Assembly (NCBI RefSeq): GCF_014641735.1
Contig: NZ_BMIH01000005.1
Span: 186,001-250,000 of the forward strand
Source: Sphingomonas metalli
GTDB taxonomy: Bacteria; Pseudomonadota; Alphaproteobacteria; Sphingomonadales; Sphingomonadaceae
Length of the DNA: 64,000 nt
Direction: 5' to 3'
This document shows positions 8,134 to 16,709 of the stretch, in pieces. The first letter of the stretch is position 1. Each line of letters begins with the position of its first letter. The notes beneath the pieces are model-generated. The model was given only the letters and a program-made list of their open reading frames with translations, was not told where the DNA came from and ran no database searches. Position numbers and translations under genes: made by a program.

Positions 8134-9231
8134 ATGGATCTGGTCTTCGGCTGGCGCACCGCTGTCCTCTCCGTAGCCGCCGCCGTGCTGCTGCCGCTGG
8201 CGGCTGCGCTGTCGACGTCGCTGCGCAACCGGTTGGCGGCGCGGACCCTGGCGGCGCTGCTCGTGGTCATGACGGGCGTGTTCGTCCCCTGGCTGATCGG
8301 CTTTGCCGGTTTCTACGATCGCTGGTGGTGGCTGACCTTCGCGCCCTTTGCCAACGCGCTGTTCGTGCCGCCGCTGCTCTGGCTGCACGCACGCGCGCTG
8401 ACCGACAGGCGGTGGCCGCGCGGGGGATGGCGGCATCTGCTGCCCGGCGCGGTGCAGTTCACCTATCAGACGATCGCCTTCCTCCTGCCGCTGCCGCTCA
8501 AGCGGCGTTGGGCGGAGATGAGCTTCAGCGCCGGCGACATGCTCCTGGCGGTGCTGCTCGCGATCAGCTTCGCCGTCTATGGCACCTGGACGCTCAGGCG
8601 GCTGCGCCTTTATCGCCATGCGCTCGCGCAGGAGCGAAGCGACGATGCGCGGTTCGCCACCGCATGGCTGGCGCGGACCGCGACCGTGTTTCCACTGCTC
8701 GCCCTGGTCTGGGCGGGGCACCTGCTGGTCGATGCGGTGACGCCGCTCGGCTATGCGGGGCTGATGCCGCTCTATGTCGCGATCGCGGGCTTCGCGCTCT
8801 ATCTCGGCATTTCGGGCTGGCGCTATCTGGTGCTGCCCTTTCCGACGCTCGACCAGCTGCGCATCGCGGCCGCGCCGCCGCCGCCGACGCGCGACTGGCA
8901 CGCGCAGGGCCGGGTTTGGGCGGCGCGCACGCGGGAGGCGGGCTGGTATCGCGAGGAGGCATTGACGCTGCGCCAGCTCGCCGGGCGGCTCGGCAGTAAC
9001 GAGAGCTATGTGTCGCGCGCGCTGAACGAGGGGCTGGGCATCGGCTTTTCGGATTTCATCAACAGCCTGCGCTGCGAGGAGGTGGCGGCGCTGCTGGCGG
9101 CGGGGGACGGGCGCGGGCTGCTGGAGATCGCACTCGAAACGGGATTCGCGTCCAAGGCGAGCTTCAACCGGGCGTTCCAGCGGCGCTATGGCCAGTCACC
9201 GAGTGCCTATCGCGCGTCGCATCGCACGTAA
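8134..9231 (+). CDS. Membrane-anchored AraC-family transcriptional regulator
   Basis: A 365-aa protein with about seven hydrophobic helices in residues 1-235 (for example AVLSVAAAVLLPLAAALS, LLAVLLAISFAVYGTW, LYVAIAGFALYLGIS). A C-terminal AraC/XylS double helix-turn-helix occupies about residues 265-362 (ALTLRQLAGRLGSNESYVSRAL, then ALETGFASKASFNRAFQRRYG). Such regulators sense at the membrane and bind DNA from the inner face. The signal is unknown. The gene sits 84 bp upstream of an exported S41 protease in the same direction, which is a plausible target or partner. Confidence 0.88.
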   Translation: MDLVFGWRTAVLSVAAAVLLPLAAALSTSLRNRLAARTLAALLVVMTGVFVPWLIGFAGFYDRWWWLTFAPFANALFVPPLLWLHARALTDRRWPRGGWRHLLPGAVQFTYQTIAFLLPLPLKRRWAEMSFSAGDMLLAVLLAISFAVYGTWTLRRLRLYRHALAQERSDDARFATAWLARTATVFPLLALVWAGHLLVDAVTPLGYAGLMPLYVAIAGFALYLGISGWRYLVLPFPTLDQLRIAAAPPPPTRDWHAQGRVWAARTREAGWYREEALTLRQLAGRLGSNESYVSRALNEGLGIGFSDFINSLRCEEVAALLAAGDGRGLLEIALETGFASKASFNRAFQRRYGQSPSAYRASHRT

Positions 9232-9315
9232 AAGGCAGCGTTGGGGCGATGCTGAGACGATCGCCGGCGGAAAGCGTGCTGCTGTCGGGCACGTCCATCC
9301 ACCGTCGGAGCCGCC

Positions 9316-10773
9316 ATGATCCCGTCCACCCTCACCCGTCGCACCTTGGTCGGCGGCACCGGACTTGCCCTGACCGCCTTCGCGTTGCGAGCGCATGCCG
9401 CGGCCGGTCCGGACCGGCTTTCCCCCGCCGCGATGCAGGGCGATCTGGCAGTGTTGCGGCGGGCCTATGAAGCGCTGCATCCGGGCCTCTACCGCTACAA
9501 CACGCCCGCGCAGATCGCGTCCCTGTTCGCGGCGGCGGAGGCGGCGACCCGGTCTCCGCTGACTCTCCGCGCCTTCTACCTCCTCCTGTCGCGCTGCCTC
9601 GGTGCGATCCGGTGCGGGCACAGCTACGCCAATTTCTACAACCAGCGACCGAGCGTGGCGGCGGCGTTGTTCGAGGCGCCGGACCGGCTTCCCGTCGACT
9701 TTTTGTGGCTGGGAGAGGCGATGGTCGTCACCGCCGATCCCTACGCCACCGGCATCGTGCCGGGCAGCCGCATCCTGAGCATCGACGGACGCCCCGCCGC
9801 GGCGGTCCTCGCCGCGCTGATGCCGCTGGCGCGCGCCGACGGACACAATGATGCCAAGCGCCGCCGGCTGCTGTCGGTGCAGGGGGATGATCGCTACGAG
9901 AGCTTCGATATCTACTTCTCGCAGCTGTTCGGGCGCACCGCGTACCGGCTGACGGTCGAGGATCCGGCCGGCCGACGGCGCACCGCGCTGGTGCGCGCGG
10001 TCACGCTCGCGCAGCGTCAGGGCAGCGCGCATGCGGGGGTCGAAGCGACCGGCGCCGCGCCAATCTGGACGATCACGCGGCAAGGCGATGCCGCGATCCT
10101 GTCGATGCCCAATTGGGGCCTCTACGACAGCCAGTGGGACTGGCGCGGATGGCTCGATGCGGCGATCGACCGGCTGATCGCCGAGCGGGTGCCGCGGCTG
10201 ATCGTCGACCTGCGCGCCAATGAGGGCGGGCTCGATTGCGGCGACGTGCTGGCGCAGCGGCTGATCGCGCGCGAGACGCTGGCGGAGGATGTCGACCGGC
10301 TGGTCCGCTATCGCACCCTGCCTGCGGACCTGCGTCCCTATTGCGATACCTGGGACCGCAGCTTCGACCGGTTGGGGGAGGGCGCGGCGCAGGTCGGTGC
10401 GCGCTTCTTCCGGCTCGACCGGTCGGATGCACGGATCGCGCCGCGCGGGCAGCGCTATGCGGGCAACGTCCGCGTGCTGATCGGGCCGCAGAACAGTTCG
10501 GCGACCTTCCAGTTCGCGGACTTCGTCCGTCGCACCGGGATTGCGACGCTGGTCGGCGAGACGACGGGGGGCAACCGGCGTGGGATCAACGGCGGCTGCT
10601 TCTATTTCCTGCGCCTGCCTGGCACCGGACTGGAGGCCGACCTGCCGCTGGTCGGGCGGTTTCCAACGAGGCCACAGCCCGATCTCGGGGTGGAGCCCGA
10701 CATCGCGGTGCCGGTCACACCGGCGGACATCGCACGGGGGGTAGATCGCACGATGGAACGCGCGCTCGCCTGA
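9316..10773 (+). CDS. Exported S41-family (tail-specific protease-like) peptidase
   Basis: A 485-aa protein beginning with a signal peptide (TRRTLVGGTGLALTAFALRAHA). A PDZ-like region lies in the middle (IVPGSRILSIDGRPAAAVLAAL), and the C-terminal half is the S41 core. The motif PQNSSATF places the probable nucleophile at S395, and GETTGGNRRG and PDLGVEPD are typical S41 features. Members cleave peptides in the periplasm or act on unknown substrates; the substrate here is not predictable. A GGAG site lies about 7 nt before the ATG. It follows the membrane AraC regulator. Confidence 0.85.
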   Translation: MIPSTLTRRTLVGGTGLALTAFALRAHAAAGPDRLSPAAMQGDLAVLRRAYEALHPGLYRYNTPAQIASLFAAAEAATRSPLTLRAFYLLLSRCLGAIRCGHSYANFYNQRPSVAAALFEAPDRLPVDFLWLGEAMVVTADPYATGIVPGSRILSIDGRPAAAVLAALMPLARADGHNDAKRRRLLSVQGDDRYESFDIYFSQLFGRTAYRLTVEDPAGRRRTALVRAVTLAQRQGSAHAGVEATGAAPIWTITRQGDAAILSMPNWGLYDSQWDWRGWLDAAIDRLIAERVPRLIVDLRANEGGLDCGDVLAQRLIARETLAEDVDRLVRYRTLPADLRPYCDTWDRSFDRLGEGAAQVGARFFRLDRSDARIAPRGQRYAGNVRVLIGPQNSSATFQFADFVRRTGIATLVGETTGGNRRGINGGCFYFLRLPGTGLEADLPLVGRFPTRPQPDLGVEPDIAVPVTPADIARGVDRTMERALA

Positions 10774-10847
10774 GGGGCCGCGGCGCAGGTGGCCATGCCC
10801 GCCGGGGCACTCTAGGAAGCCCCGGAATCACAGGTCATTGGACGGGC

Positions 10848-12341
10848 ATGCGCTGGCGGCGACGCAATCTGGCTTCGATGAGTGCCGATGTCGGCGACGG
10901 TCTGGCGCCCGGCGTGGAGGCGATCATCGCCGGCGCAGGTCCCCGGTCGACGCCCGCCCGCGGCTATCGGGTGACCGCGCTCGTCGTCGCCTCGGCGCTG
11001 TTCATGCAGCAGCTCGACGGCACCGTGCTGACCGTCGCGCTGCCGACCATGGCGCGCGACCTTGGCGCGTCGGCGACCAGCCTCAGCCTGGCGCTGACCA
11101 GCTACCTGCTGGCGCTGGCGCTGTTCATCCCGGCCAGCGGCACGCTCGCCGACCGGTTCGGATCGCGGACGATCTTCTGCGGAGCGATCGGCGTTTTCCT
11201 GCTCGGCTCGGTCGCCTGCGCGCACGCGGAGACGCTGCCGCTGCTCGTCGGGGCGCGGTTCGTGCAGGGCATCGGCGGCGCGATGATGGTCCCGGTCGGC
11301 CGGCTCGTCCTGCTGCGCAGCGTCGCCAAGGAGGACATGGTACAGGCGCTGTCATGGCTGGTGATGCCGGCGCTGGCCGGGCCGATCCTGGGCCCGCCGC
11401 TGGGTGGCCTGATCGTGACGTGGCTCGACTGGCGCTGGATCTTCTACCTCAACCTGCCGATCGGCATCGTCGGGGCGCTCGGCGCCTGGCTGCTGGTGCC
11501 CGAGGTGCGCGGCGATGCGCGCGCCCGCTTCGATCTGGCCGGTTTCCTGCTGTCCGGCGCGGCGCTGGGCTGTCTGCTCTTCGGGTTCGAGCTGGCGAGC
11601 CAGCCGGGGACCGGGCGGCGCGCGCTGGGGCTGCTGGCCGCAGGCGTGCTGCTGGCGCTCGCCTATGTCCGCCATGCGCGGCGGGCCGCCGACCCGATCC
11701 TCGACCCCTCGCTGATGCGGGTGCCGACCTTCCGTCTGTCGGTCATCGCCGGATCGCTGACGCGGATCACCCAGGGCGCGCAGCCGTTCCTGCTGCCATT
11801 GATGTTCCAGCTGGGCTTCGGCCTGTCGGCGGCGACCACCGGTGCGATCACCATGGCAGGGGCGGTGGGCGCGCTGGCGATGAAGGCGCTGGCGCCGCGC
11901 GTGCTGCGCCGCTGGGGGTTCCGCCAGAGCCTGATCGTGTCGGGCGTCGCGAGCAGCCTGGGCTATGCGATCTGCGCGCTGTTCCGCCCGGACTGGCCGG
12001 TCGCCGCGATCGTCCTGGTGCTCGGCCTCTCGGGCTTCTTCACCTCGTTCCAGTTCACCGGCTACAATGCCATCGCCTATGCCGATATCGACAAGACGCG
12101 GATGAGCGCGGCGACGAGCTTCTACGCGACCTTCCAGCAACTGACCCTGTCGTTCGGCATCTGCACCGCGGCGACCGTGCTCGAGCTGGGAACGATGCTG
12201 GGCGGACGGGGGCAGCCGGCGCTGGCCGACTTCTCGATCGCCTTTCTGACGGTTGCCACGATTTCGCTGACGACGCTCATCTGGAACCGGCGCTTCGACC
12301 CCGAGGCGGGCAGCGACATGAGCGGCCATCGCACCGCCTGA
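10848..12341 (+). CDS. MFS drug/efflux transporter, DHA2 (EmrB/QacA) type
   Basis: A 497-aa major facilitator protein with about 14 hydrophobic segments, as in the 14-TMS DHA2 family. Characteristic sequence includes LDGTVLTVALPTMARDLG in helix 1, the loop motif GTLADRFGSR after helix 2 and PLGGLIVTWLDWRWIFYLNL around helices 5-6. It probably exports hydrophobic compounds with proton antiport across the inner membrane. The start may be 10848 or 10878; neither has a strong ribosome binding site. No periplasmic adaptor or outer-membrane partner is next to it. It converges with the GMC gene. Confidence 0.88.
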   Translation: MRWRRRNLASMSADVGDGLAPGVEAIIAGAGPRSTPARGYRVTALVVASALFMQQLDGTVLTVALPTMARDLGASATSLSLALTSYLLALALFIPASGTLADRFGSRTIFCGAIGVFLLGSVACAHAETLPLLVGARFVQGIGGAMMVPVGRLVLLRSVAKEDMVQALSWLVMPALAGPILGPPLGGLIVTWLDWRWIFYLNLPIGIVGALGAWLLVPEVRGDARARFDLAGFLLSGAALGCLLFGFELASQPGTGRRALGLLAAGVLLALAYVRHARRAADPILDPSLMRVPTFRLSVIAGSLTRITQGAQPFLLPLMFQLGFGLSAATTGAITMAGAVGALAMKALAPRVLRRWGFRQSLIVSGVASSLGYAICALFRPDWPVAAIVLVLGLSGFFTSFQFTGYNAIAYADIDKTRMSAATSFYATFQQLTLSFGICTAATVLELGTMLGGRGQPALADFSIAFLTVATISLTTLIWNRRFDPEAGSDMSGHRTA

Positions 12342-12383
12342 CCCGGGGCGTCGCAAACCCCGGTGTCAGGAAGCCCTGCGCGA

Positions 12384-14060
12384 TCAGGCCATGGCGCGGG
12401 TGCGCACCGCATGATCCGCGGCGCGGGCGGTGAGCGCCATGAAGGTCAGCGACGGGTTGACGCACGAGACGGACGCCATCTGCGCGCCGTCGGTGACGTA
12501 GAGGTTGCTGGCCTCATGCGCCTGGCCCCAGCCGTTGAGCACCGATCGCCGCGGATCGCGCCCCATGCGCGCGCCACCCATCTCGTGGATCGCGTCGCCG
12601 GGGACATGCTCGCCCTCGTAGCTGGTCACGTTCATGAGGCCGGCGCCCTTCAGCATCGCCTCGCCCTGCGCGCGCGCATCGGCCATCATCTTCAGTTCGT
12701 TGTCGCGGAAGGTGACGTCGAACTTCATCAGCGGCATGCCGAACCGGTCGACCTTGCTCGGGTGGAGCGACACGCGGTTGTCGGCATAGGGCAGGCATTC
12801 GCCGAACGCGGTCATGCCGAACTTCCACGGGCCGTAGCGGCGCATCCCCTCCTTCATCGACGCGCCGAACCCGACCGGGCCGGCGGCGTTGCGGAAGGCG
12901 CTGCCCTGATAGCCATAGCCGCGGCGGAAGCCGACGCCTTCGTCCCCGCCGATGTTGCGGAAACGCGGGATGTAGACGCCGCCCGGCCGCCGGCCATATT
13001 CGATCAGGTCCTGCATCCCCGGGATCTCGCCGTTGATGCTGACCCGGAAGATATGGTCCATGACGTAGCGGCCGAGCGTGCCGCTGGTGTCGAACCAGCT
13101 TCGCCCGCTGCCCGGCGCGCGCGAGTTGAGCAGGATCTGGTTCGACGCCATCGCCGAGGCGCAGAGGAAGACGAGGTCGGCGTTCACCACCTCGGCCTGA
13201 CCGGTCTTGGCATCGACCAGGCGGACGCCGGTGACGCGCTTGCGCTGCGGATCATATTCGAGGTTGGTGACCACCGCGTCCGACCGCAGCGTCAGCCGTC
13301 CGGTCGCGCGCGCGGCGGGCAGGGTGACCGCCTGGGTCGAGAAATAGGCCCCGAACGAGCAGCCATTGCCGCACTGGTTGCGGAACTGGCACTTGGTGCG
13401 GTTCTGATCCGGCTTGTCCTCGGTCATGTTGGACAGGCGGGTGTTGATCAGCTTGCGCCCCGGGAACTTGCTCTCCAGCCGCGCCTTCAGCCACTTCTCC
13501 GCGACATTCATCGGCATCGGCGGCTGGAATTCGCTGTCCGGCAGATAGGGCAGATTCTCGCGCGAGCCCGAGACACCGATATATTTCTCGACATAGCTGT
13601 ACCAGGGCGCGACGTCGTCATAGCCGATCGGCCATTCGCCATCGATCTTGTCGCGGGCGTTCGCCTGGAAGTCCTCCGGCGCCCAGCGGAACGACCAGCG
13701 GCCCCAGATCAGCGACTTGCCGCCGACCGCGGCGGGGCGGATCCAGTAGAATTTGCTGCCCTCGTCGAAGGCATAGGGGTTGAGCCGGTCGTCATTGTAG
13801 AAGCCCTGGTTGCTGGGCGAGACATAGCCGTAGCGCGCGATGAAATAATCGCTCTCGATCAGCGGCTTGGGCATCATGTTGCGCGCCGGCACCTCATAGG
13901 CGGGCTTGCCGTCATAGGGATAGCCCTCGCCATGCTCGACCATCTTGCCGCGATCGAGCATCAGGACGCGCAGGCCCTTTTCGGTCAGTTCTTTCGCAGC
14001 GAACCCGCCGCTGATGCCGGAGCCGATGACGATCGCATCGAACCTGTTGGTGGCAGCCAT
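12384..14060 (-). CDS. GMC-family FAD oxidoreductase, large subunit of a glycoside 3-dehydrogenase-type complex
   Basis: A 558-aa flavoprotein of the glucose-methanol-choline family, gluconate 2-dehydrogenase alpha-like. The FAD-binding Rossmann motif is GSGISGG (about residues 13-19), and the C-terminal NPSLTFMALTARAADH is the usual GMC end motif. Three cysteines, C224, C230 and C234 (KCQFRNQCGNGC), sit where related FAD-glucose dehydrogenases carry a [3Fe-4S] cluster. The protein has no signal peptide; in this family the small subunit, which has a Tat-like signal, carries the pair to the periplasm. It is last in an eight-gene operon with small subunit, cytochrome c and DUF1080 hydrolase, so oxidation of sugar C3 hydroxyls is the best prediction. 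A strong GGGGAGAGGA site precedes the ATG. Confidence 0.88.
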   Translation of the reverse strand: MAATNRFDAIVIGSGISGGFAAKELTEKGLRVLMLDRGKMVEHGEGYPYDGKPAYEVPARNMMPKPLIESDYFIARYGYVSPSNQGFYNDDRLNPYAFDEGSKFYWIRPAAVGGKSLIWGRWSFRWAPEDFQANARDKIDGEWPIGYDDVAPWYSYVEKYIGVSGSRENLPYLPDSEFQPPMPMNVAEKWLKARLESKFPGRKLINTRLSNMTEDKPDQNRTKCQFRNQCGNGCSFGAYFSTQAVTLPAARATGRLTLRSDAVVTNLEYDPQRKRVTGVRLVDAKTGQAEVVNADLVFLCASAMASNQILLNSRAPGSGRSWFDTSGTLGRYVMDHIFRVSINGEIPGMQDLIEYGRRPGGVYIPRFRNIGGDEGVGFRRGYGYQGSAFRNAAGPVGFGASMKEGMRRYGPWKFGMTAFGECLPYADNRVSLHPSKVDRFGMPLMKFDVTFRDNELKMMADARAQGEAMLKGAGLMNVTSYEGEHVPGDAIHEMGGARMGRDPRRSVLNGWGQAHEASNLYVTDGAQMASVSCVNPSLTFMALTARAADHAVRTRAMA

Positions 14061-14087
14061 GTTCTTATCCTCTCCCCGCCGCGACGG

Positions 14088-14921
14088 TTAGTATTGGAGC
14101 GCGCGCAGCGTCCGGAAGCTGGTGGTGATGTCGGGCAGATAGGGCGCCGGCGCCTGATCGTTCTCGACATAGAAGTGGCGCACGCCCGCGCTGCCCTTCA
14201 GCCGGAACAGCGCAGCGAAGTCGGTCTTGCCGCTGCCCACCGCGGCCATGCTGCCGTCGGCGCGCATGTCCTTGACGTGATAGGCATAGATGCGGCCGCC
14301 CAGCCGGTCGATCAGCGCCGCCGGGCTCTCGCCAGCCCGTGCGATCCAGTAGAGGTCGAGCTCCAGCTTCACCAGCGCCGGATCGGTCTCCTTCAGCAGC
14401 CGCTCGTAGAGGCTGACGCCGCCGGGCTTGTTGGTGAACTCGAAATCGTGGTTGTGATAGGCGAAGCCGAGGCCCGCCTTGCGCAGGTCGCGTGCGAACC
14501 GGTTGAAGTTGGGCAGCGCCGCCTGCCAGCCCTGCTCGGTGCGGTGCTGGTCGGTCATATAGGGAAGCACGACGGTGTCGGCGCCGAGCGTCTTGGCCAT
14601 CGCGACCTGCTTGTCGAAGTCGCCGAGCAGCGCATCATAGCCGATATGGACCGACGGCGAACGCAGCCCCGCGCCGTCCATCGCCTTGCGCAGCATGGCG
14701 GGATCCATCGCGTCGTAGCCGCCGCCGCCGAACTCGACCTCGCGATAGCCGATCTTCGCCACCGCGCGGAGCGTGCCGACCGGATCCTTCTGGAAGATCT
14801 CGCGGATCGTATAGAGCTGGAGGCCGATCGCCTGGAGGCGCGCGGCCGGGGCGATGCCGGCGAGGCCGAGCGCGGCGACGCCGCCCGCACCGGCGAGAAG
14901 CTGCCTGCGATGAAGGATCAT
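14088..14921 (-). CDS. Exported sugar isomerase/epimerase-like TIM-barrel protein
   Basis: A 277-aa AP-endonuclease-2/xylose-isomerase-like TIM barrel. The N-terminus (ILHRRQLLAGAGGVAALGLAG) looks like a Tat signal, so it probably works in the periplasm. Likely metal-binding residues appear in REVEFGG, FAYHNHDFEF, KLELDLYW and YHVKDM. Family members isomerise, epimerise or dehydrate sugars and keto-sugars. Its ATG overlaps the stop of the dehydrogenase small subunit, and the large subunit follows after 27 bp. In this operon a 3-keto-sugar is the probable substrate, but the exact reaction is inference. Confidence 0.85.
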   Translation of the reverse strand: MILHRRQLLAGAGGVAALGLAGIAPAARLQAIGLQLYTIREIFQKDPVGTLRAVAKIGYREVEFGGGGYDAMDPAMLRKAMDGAGLRSPSVHIGYDALLGDFDKQVAMAKTLGADTVVLPYMTDQHRTEQGWQAALPNFNRFARDLRKAGLGFAYHNHDFEFTNKPGGVSLYERLLKETDPALVKLELDLYWIARAGESPAALIDRLGGRIYAYHVKDMRADGSMAAVGSGKTDFAALFRLKGSAGVRHFYVENDQAPAPYLPDITTSFRTLRALQY

Positions 14922-15493
14922 GCGCTGTAGACCTTGTTGACCTGGGAATAGGGGAAGGCGCCGTTATACTCGCCCGGCACCGGCAGATATTCGCGCTCCT
15001 GCGTCATGCCGATCTCCGACGTGTAGTAGCCGGCGATGACGAGCTGGCGGAATGCCTCGAAAAAGGGAGCGCCGCCGGGGATCTGGCCGTTCATCGCCAG
15101 CGTCAGCAGCGCATCCTGCTGCGCCGGCGTCGCCTTGGCGGCCGAGACCTTATAGTCCTGCTGGCTGCGCGCCTCGATCGCGTCGAGCCCCGCGACGATC
15201 GGCACCCGGTCGCCGGGCAGCGCCCAGTCGGCGAGCAGCTTCTCGATATAGGCGGGCACGCCCGCGGCGATCGCGCCGGGCGTGTCGGTGGTGGGGATCA
15301 CCCGTTCGCTCAGCGCGGTCATCAGCGCGCGCTGGGTCGGGGTGAAGACGGCCACGCTGGGCAGCCCCTCGCTGATCACGGGCGGGGCGAGCGCCGCCGC
15401 GGGGGCGAGCCCGGCGGCGCGGGCGATGGGGGCGAACAGCGATGTGCCGAACATCGCCGTCACCCCGGCGAGCGCGGTCCTGCGGTCGATCAC
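14918..15493 (-). CDS. Gluconate 2-dehydrogenase subunit 3-like small subunit with Tat-type signal
   Basis: A 191-aa protein of the gluconate_2-dh3 family, the small subunit that partners GMC enzymes. The start is a GTG overlapping the TGA of the upstream DUF1080 gene (GTGA). The N-terminus IDRRTALAGVTAMFGTSLFAP is a Tat-like signal; the subunit is expected to co-export the signal-less GMC subunit. The body includes LSERVIPTTDTPGA and a C-terminal GEYNGAFPY. The stop overlaps the ATG of the TIM-barrel gene. Together with the cytochrome c this completes a three-part periplasmic dehydrogenase. Confidence 0.87.
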   Translation of the reverse strand: MIDRRTALAGVTAMFGTSLFAPIARAAGLAPAAALAPPVISEGLPSVAVFTPTQRALMTALSERVIPTTDTPGAIAAGVPAYIEKLLADWALPGDRVPIVAGLDAIEARSQQDYKVSAAKATPAQQDALLTLAMNGQIPGGAPFFEAFRQLVIAGYYTSEIGMTQEREYLPVPGEYNGAFPYSQVNKVYSA

Positions 15494-16323
15494 TTGGCGG
15501 GCTCCTTCAGATCCTGCGCGATGGCGGAGGCGGGCAGCGGACGTACCCAGATGTTGCGGAAGGCGACGGGCGAGCCGTGGTCCTGCAGCTTGATCGGCGC
15601 GGCATCGCCATGCGCCTGATAGCTGGCGACCTGCCGCCAGATGGTGGTGCCCAGCATCGCCTGGTGGTTCTGCACGACCACGCCGTTGAGGATGGCGGTG
15701 ACATAGGCGGGACGGACCAGCGAACCGTCGGCGGCGAAGCGGGGCCGCTCGAAGACGATATCGTAGCTCTGCCATTCGCCGGGCTTGCGCGACGCGTTGG
15801 CGAGCGGCGGCTTCCAGCCATAGACGGCGCCGACCGTGCCGTCGGAATAGGTCGGATTGTCGTAGCCATCCAGGATCTGGACCTCGTACCGCTCCATGAA
15901 CCAGATGCCGCTGTTGCCGCGATCCTGCGAGCTCCTGGTCGGCGGTGTGGGCGAGCGGAATTCGAGATGGAGCTGGACATCGCCGAAGCTCTGCTTCGAG
16001 AACAGGTTGTTCTCGCCGCCGCTGCTCGCGCGCGACGGAACGACGAGGGCGCCGTTCTGGACCGGCCAGGGCTTGCGCTCGGCGCGCCACGCATCGGTGG
16101 AGCGGCCGTCGAACAGGATCACCGCGTCCGACGGCGCACCGCCGGGCTGCGCGGCCGGGGTCACGACGGGCGGGGCGGGGCGGTCGGCATCGTGGACGCG
16201 CCACTGGCCGCCCGGCAGCATCGGCGTATCGCGGAAGCCCGGCTTGTCCTGTGCTGCACCCGGGGCCGCGAGCAGCGGTGCCAGCGCGACGATCAGGGCG
16301 GTGGCGGCGCGCGTCGTCATCAT
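15490..16323 (-). CDS. DUF1080 / 3-keto-disaccharide hydrolase family protein, exported
   Basis: A 277-aa protein with a signal peptide (about 24 residues, ending APGAAQ) and a concanavalin-like DUF1080 domain (DAVILFDGRSTDAWR at its start, GNSGIWFMERYEVQILDGY in the middle, SPVAFRNIWVRPL at the end). Characterised members cleave 3-keto-glycosides to 3-keto-glucose plus the aglycone. It is placed directly between the cytochrome c and dehydrogenase small-subunit genes, with ATGA and GTGA overlaps on the two sides. It should therefore act on the dehydrogenase product in the periplasm. Confidence 0.88.
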   Translation of the reverse strand: MMTTRAATALIVALAPLLAAPGAAQDKPGFRDTPMLPGGQWRVHDADRPAPPVVTPAAQPGGAPSDAVILFDGRSTDAWRAERKPWPVQNGALVVPSRASSGGENNLFSKQSFGDVQLHLEFRSPTPPTRSSQDRGNSGIWFMERYEVQILDGYDNPTYSDGTVGAVYGWKPPLANASRKPGEWQSYDIVFERPRFAADGSLVRPAYVTAILNGVVVQNHQAMLGTTIWRQVASYQAHGDAAPIKLQDHGSPVAFRNIWVRPLPASAIAQDLKEPAK

Positions 16324-16709
16324 CGGCTGCCCTCCGCCTTCAGATAGGCGATGATCGCGGCGCGCTTCGCGGGATCGGGCGTTGCGATCGGCATGCGCGT
16401 GCCGGGCACCTTCTTCTGCGGGGCGGCGAGATATTCGTCGAGCGTCTTGTCGTCCCAGCGCAGCTTGGAGGCCTTGAGCGCAGGCGAATAGTTGAAGCCC
16501 GCGACCGACGCGGCGGGCCGGCCGACGACCTTGTAGAGATTGGGGCCGATGCCGTTGCGCCCACCCTGATTGACCGTGTGGCAGGCGCGGCAGGCCGCAA
16601 ACGCGGGCGGCGCGGCGGCGGGGGCCGTCTGGGCCAGGCCGGGGCCGGACAGGGCGACGAACGCCGCGGCGCCGAGGCCGGTCGCGCCGAGGGCAAGGAA
16701 CAGCTTCAT
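16320..16709 (-). CDS. Periplasmic c-type cytochrome
   Basis: A 129-aa class I monohaem cytochrome. After a signal peptide of about 27 residues (ending GLAQ), the haem motif C40-R-A-C43-H44 is present and M106 in VPGTRMPI is the likely sixth ligand. It should accept electrons from the flavin (and Fe-S) dehydrogenase and pass them to the respiratory chain. Both ends overlap neighbouring genes by ATGA, so it is made in step with the oxidoreductase and hydrolase. Confidence 0.9.
   Translation of the reverse strand: MKLFLALGATGLGAAAFVALSGPGLAQTAPAAAPPAFAACRACHTVNQGGRNGIGPNLYKVVGRPAASVAGFNYSPALKASKLRWDDKTLDEYLAAPQKKVPGTRMPIATPDPAKRAAIIAYLKAEGSR

Noticed and set aside
12342-12383. CCGGGG/CCCCGG hairpin between convergent MFS and GMC genes
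   Set aside because: Only a 6-bp stem and no T-tract; too weak to list as a terminator.
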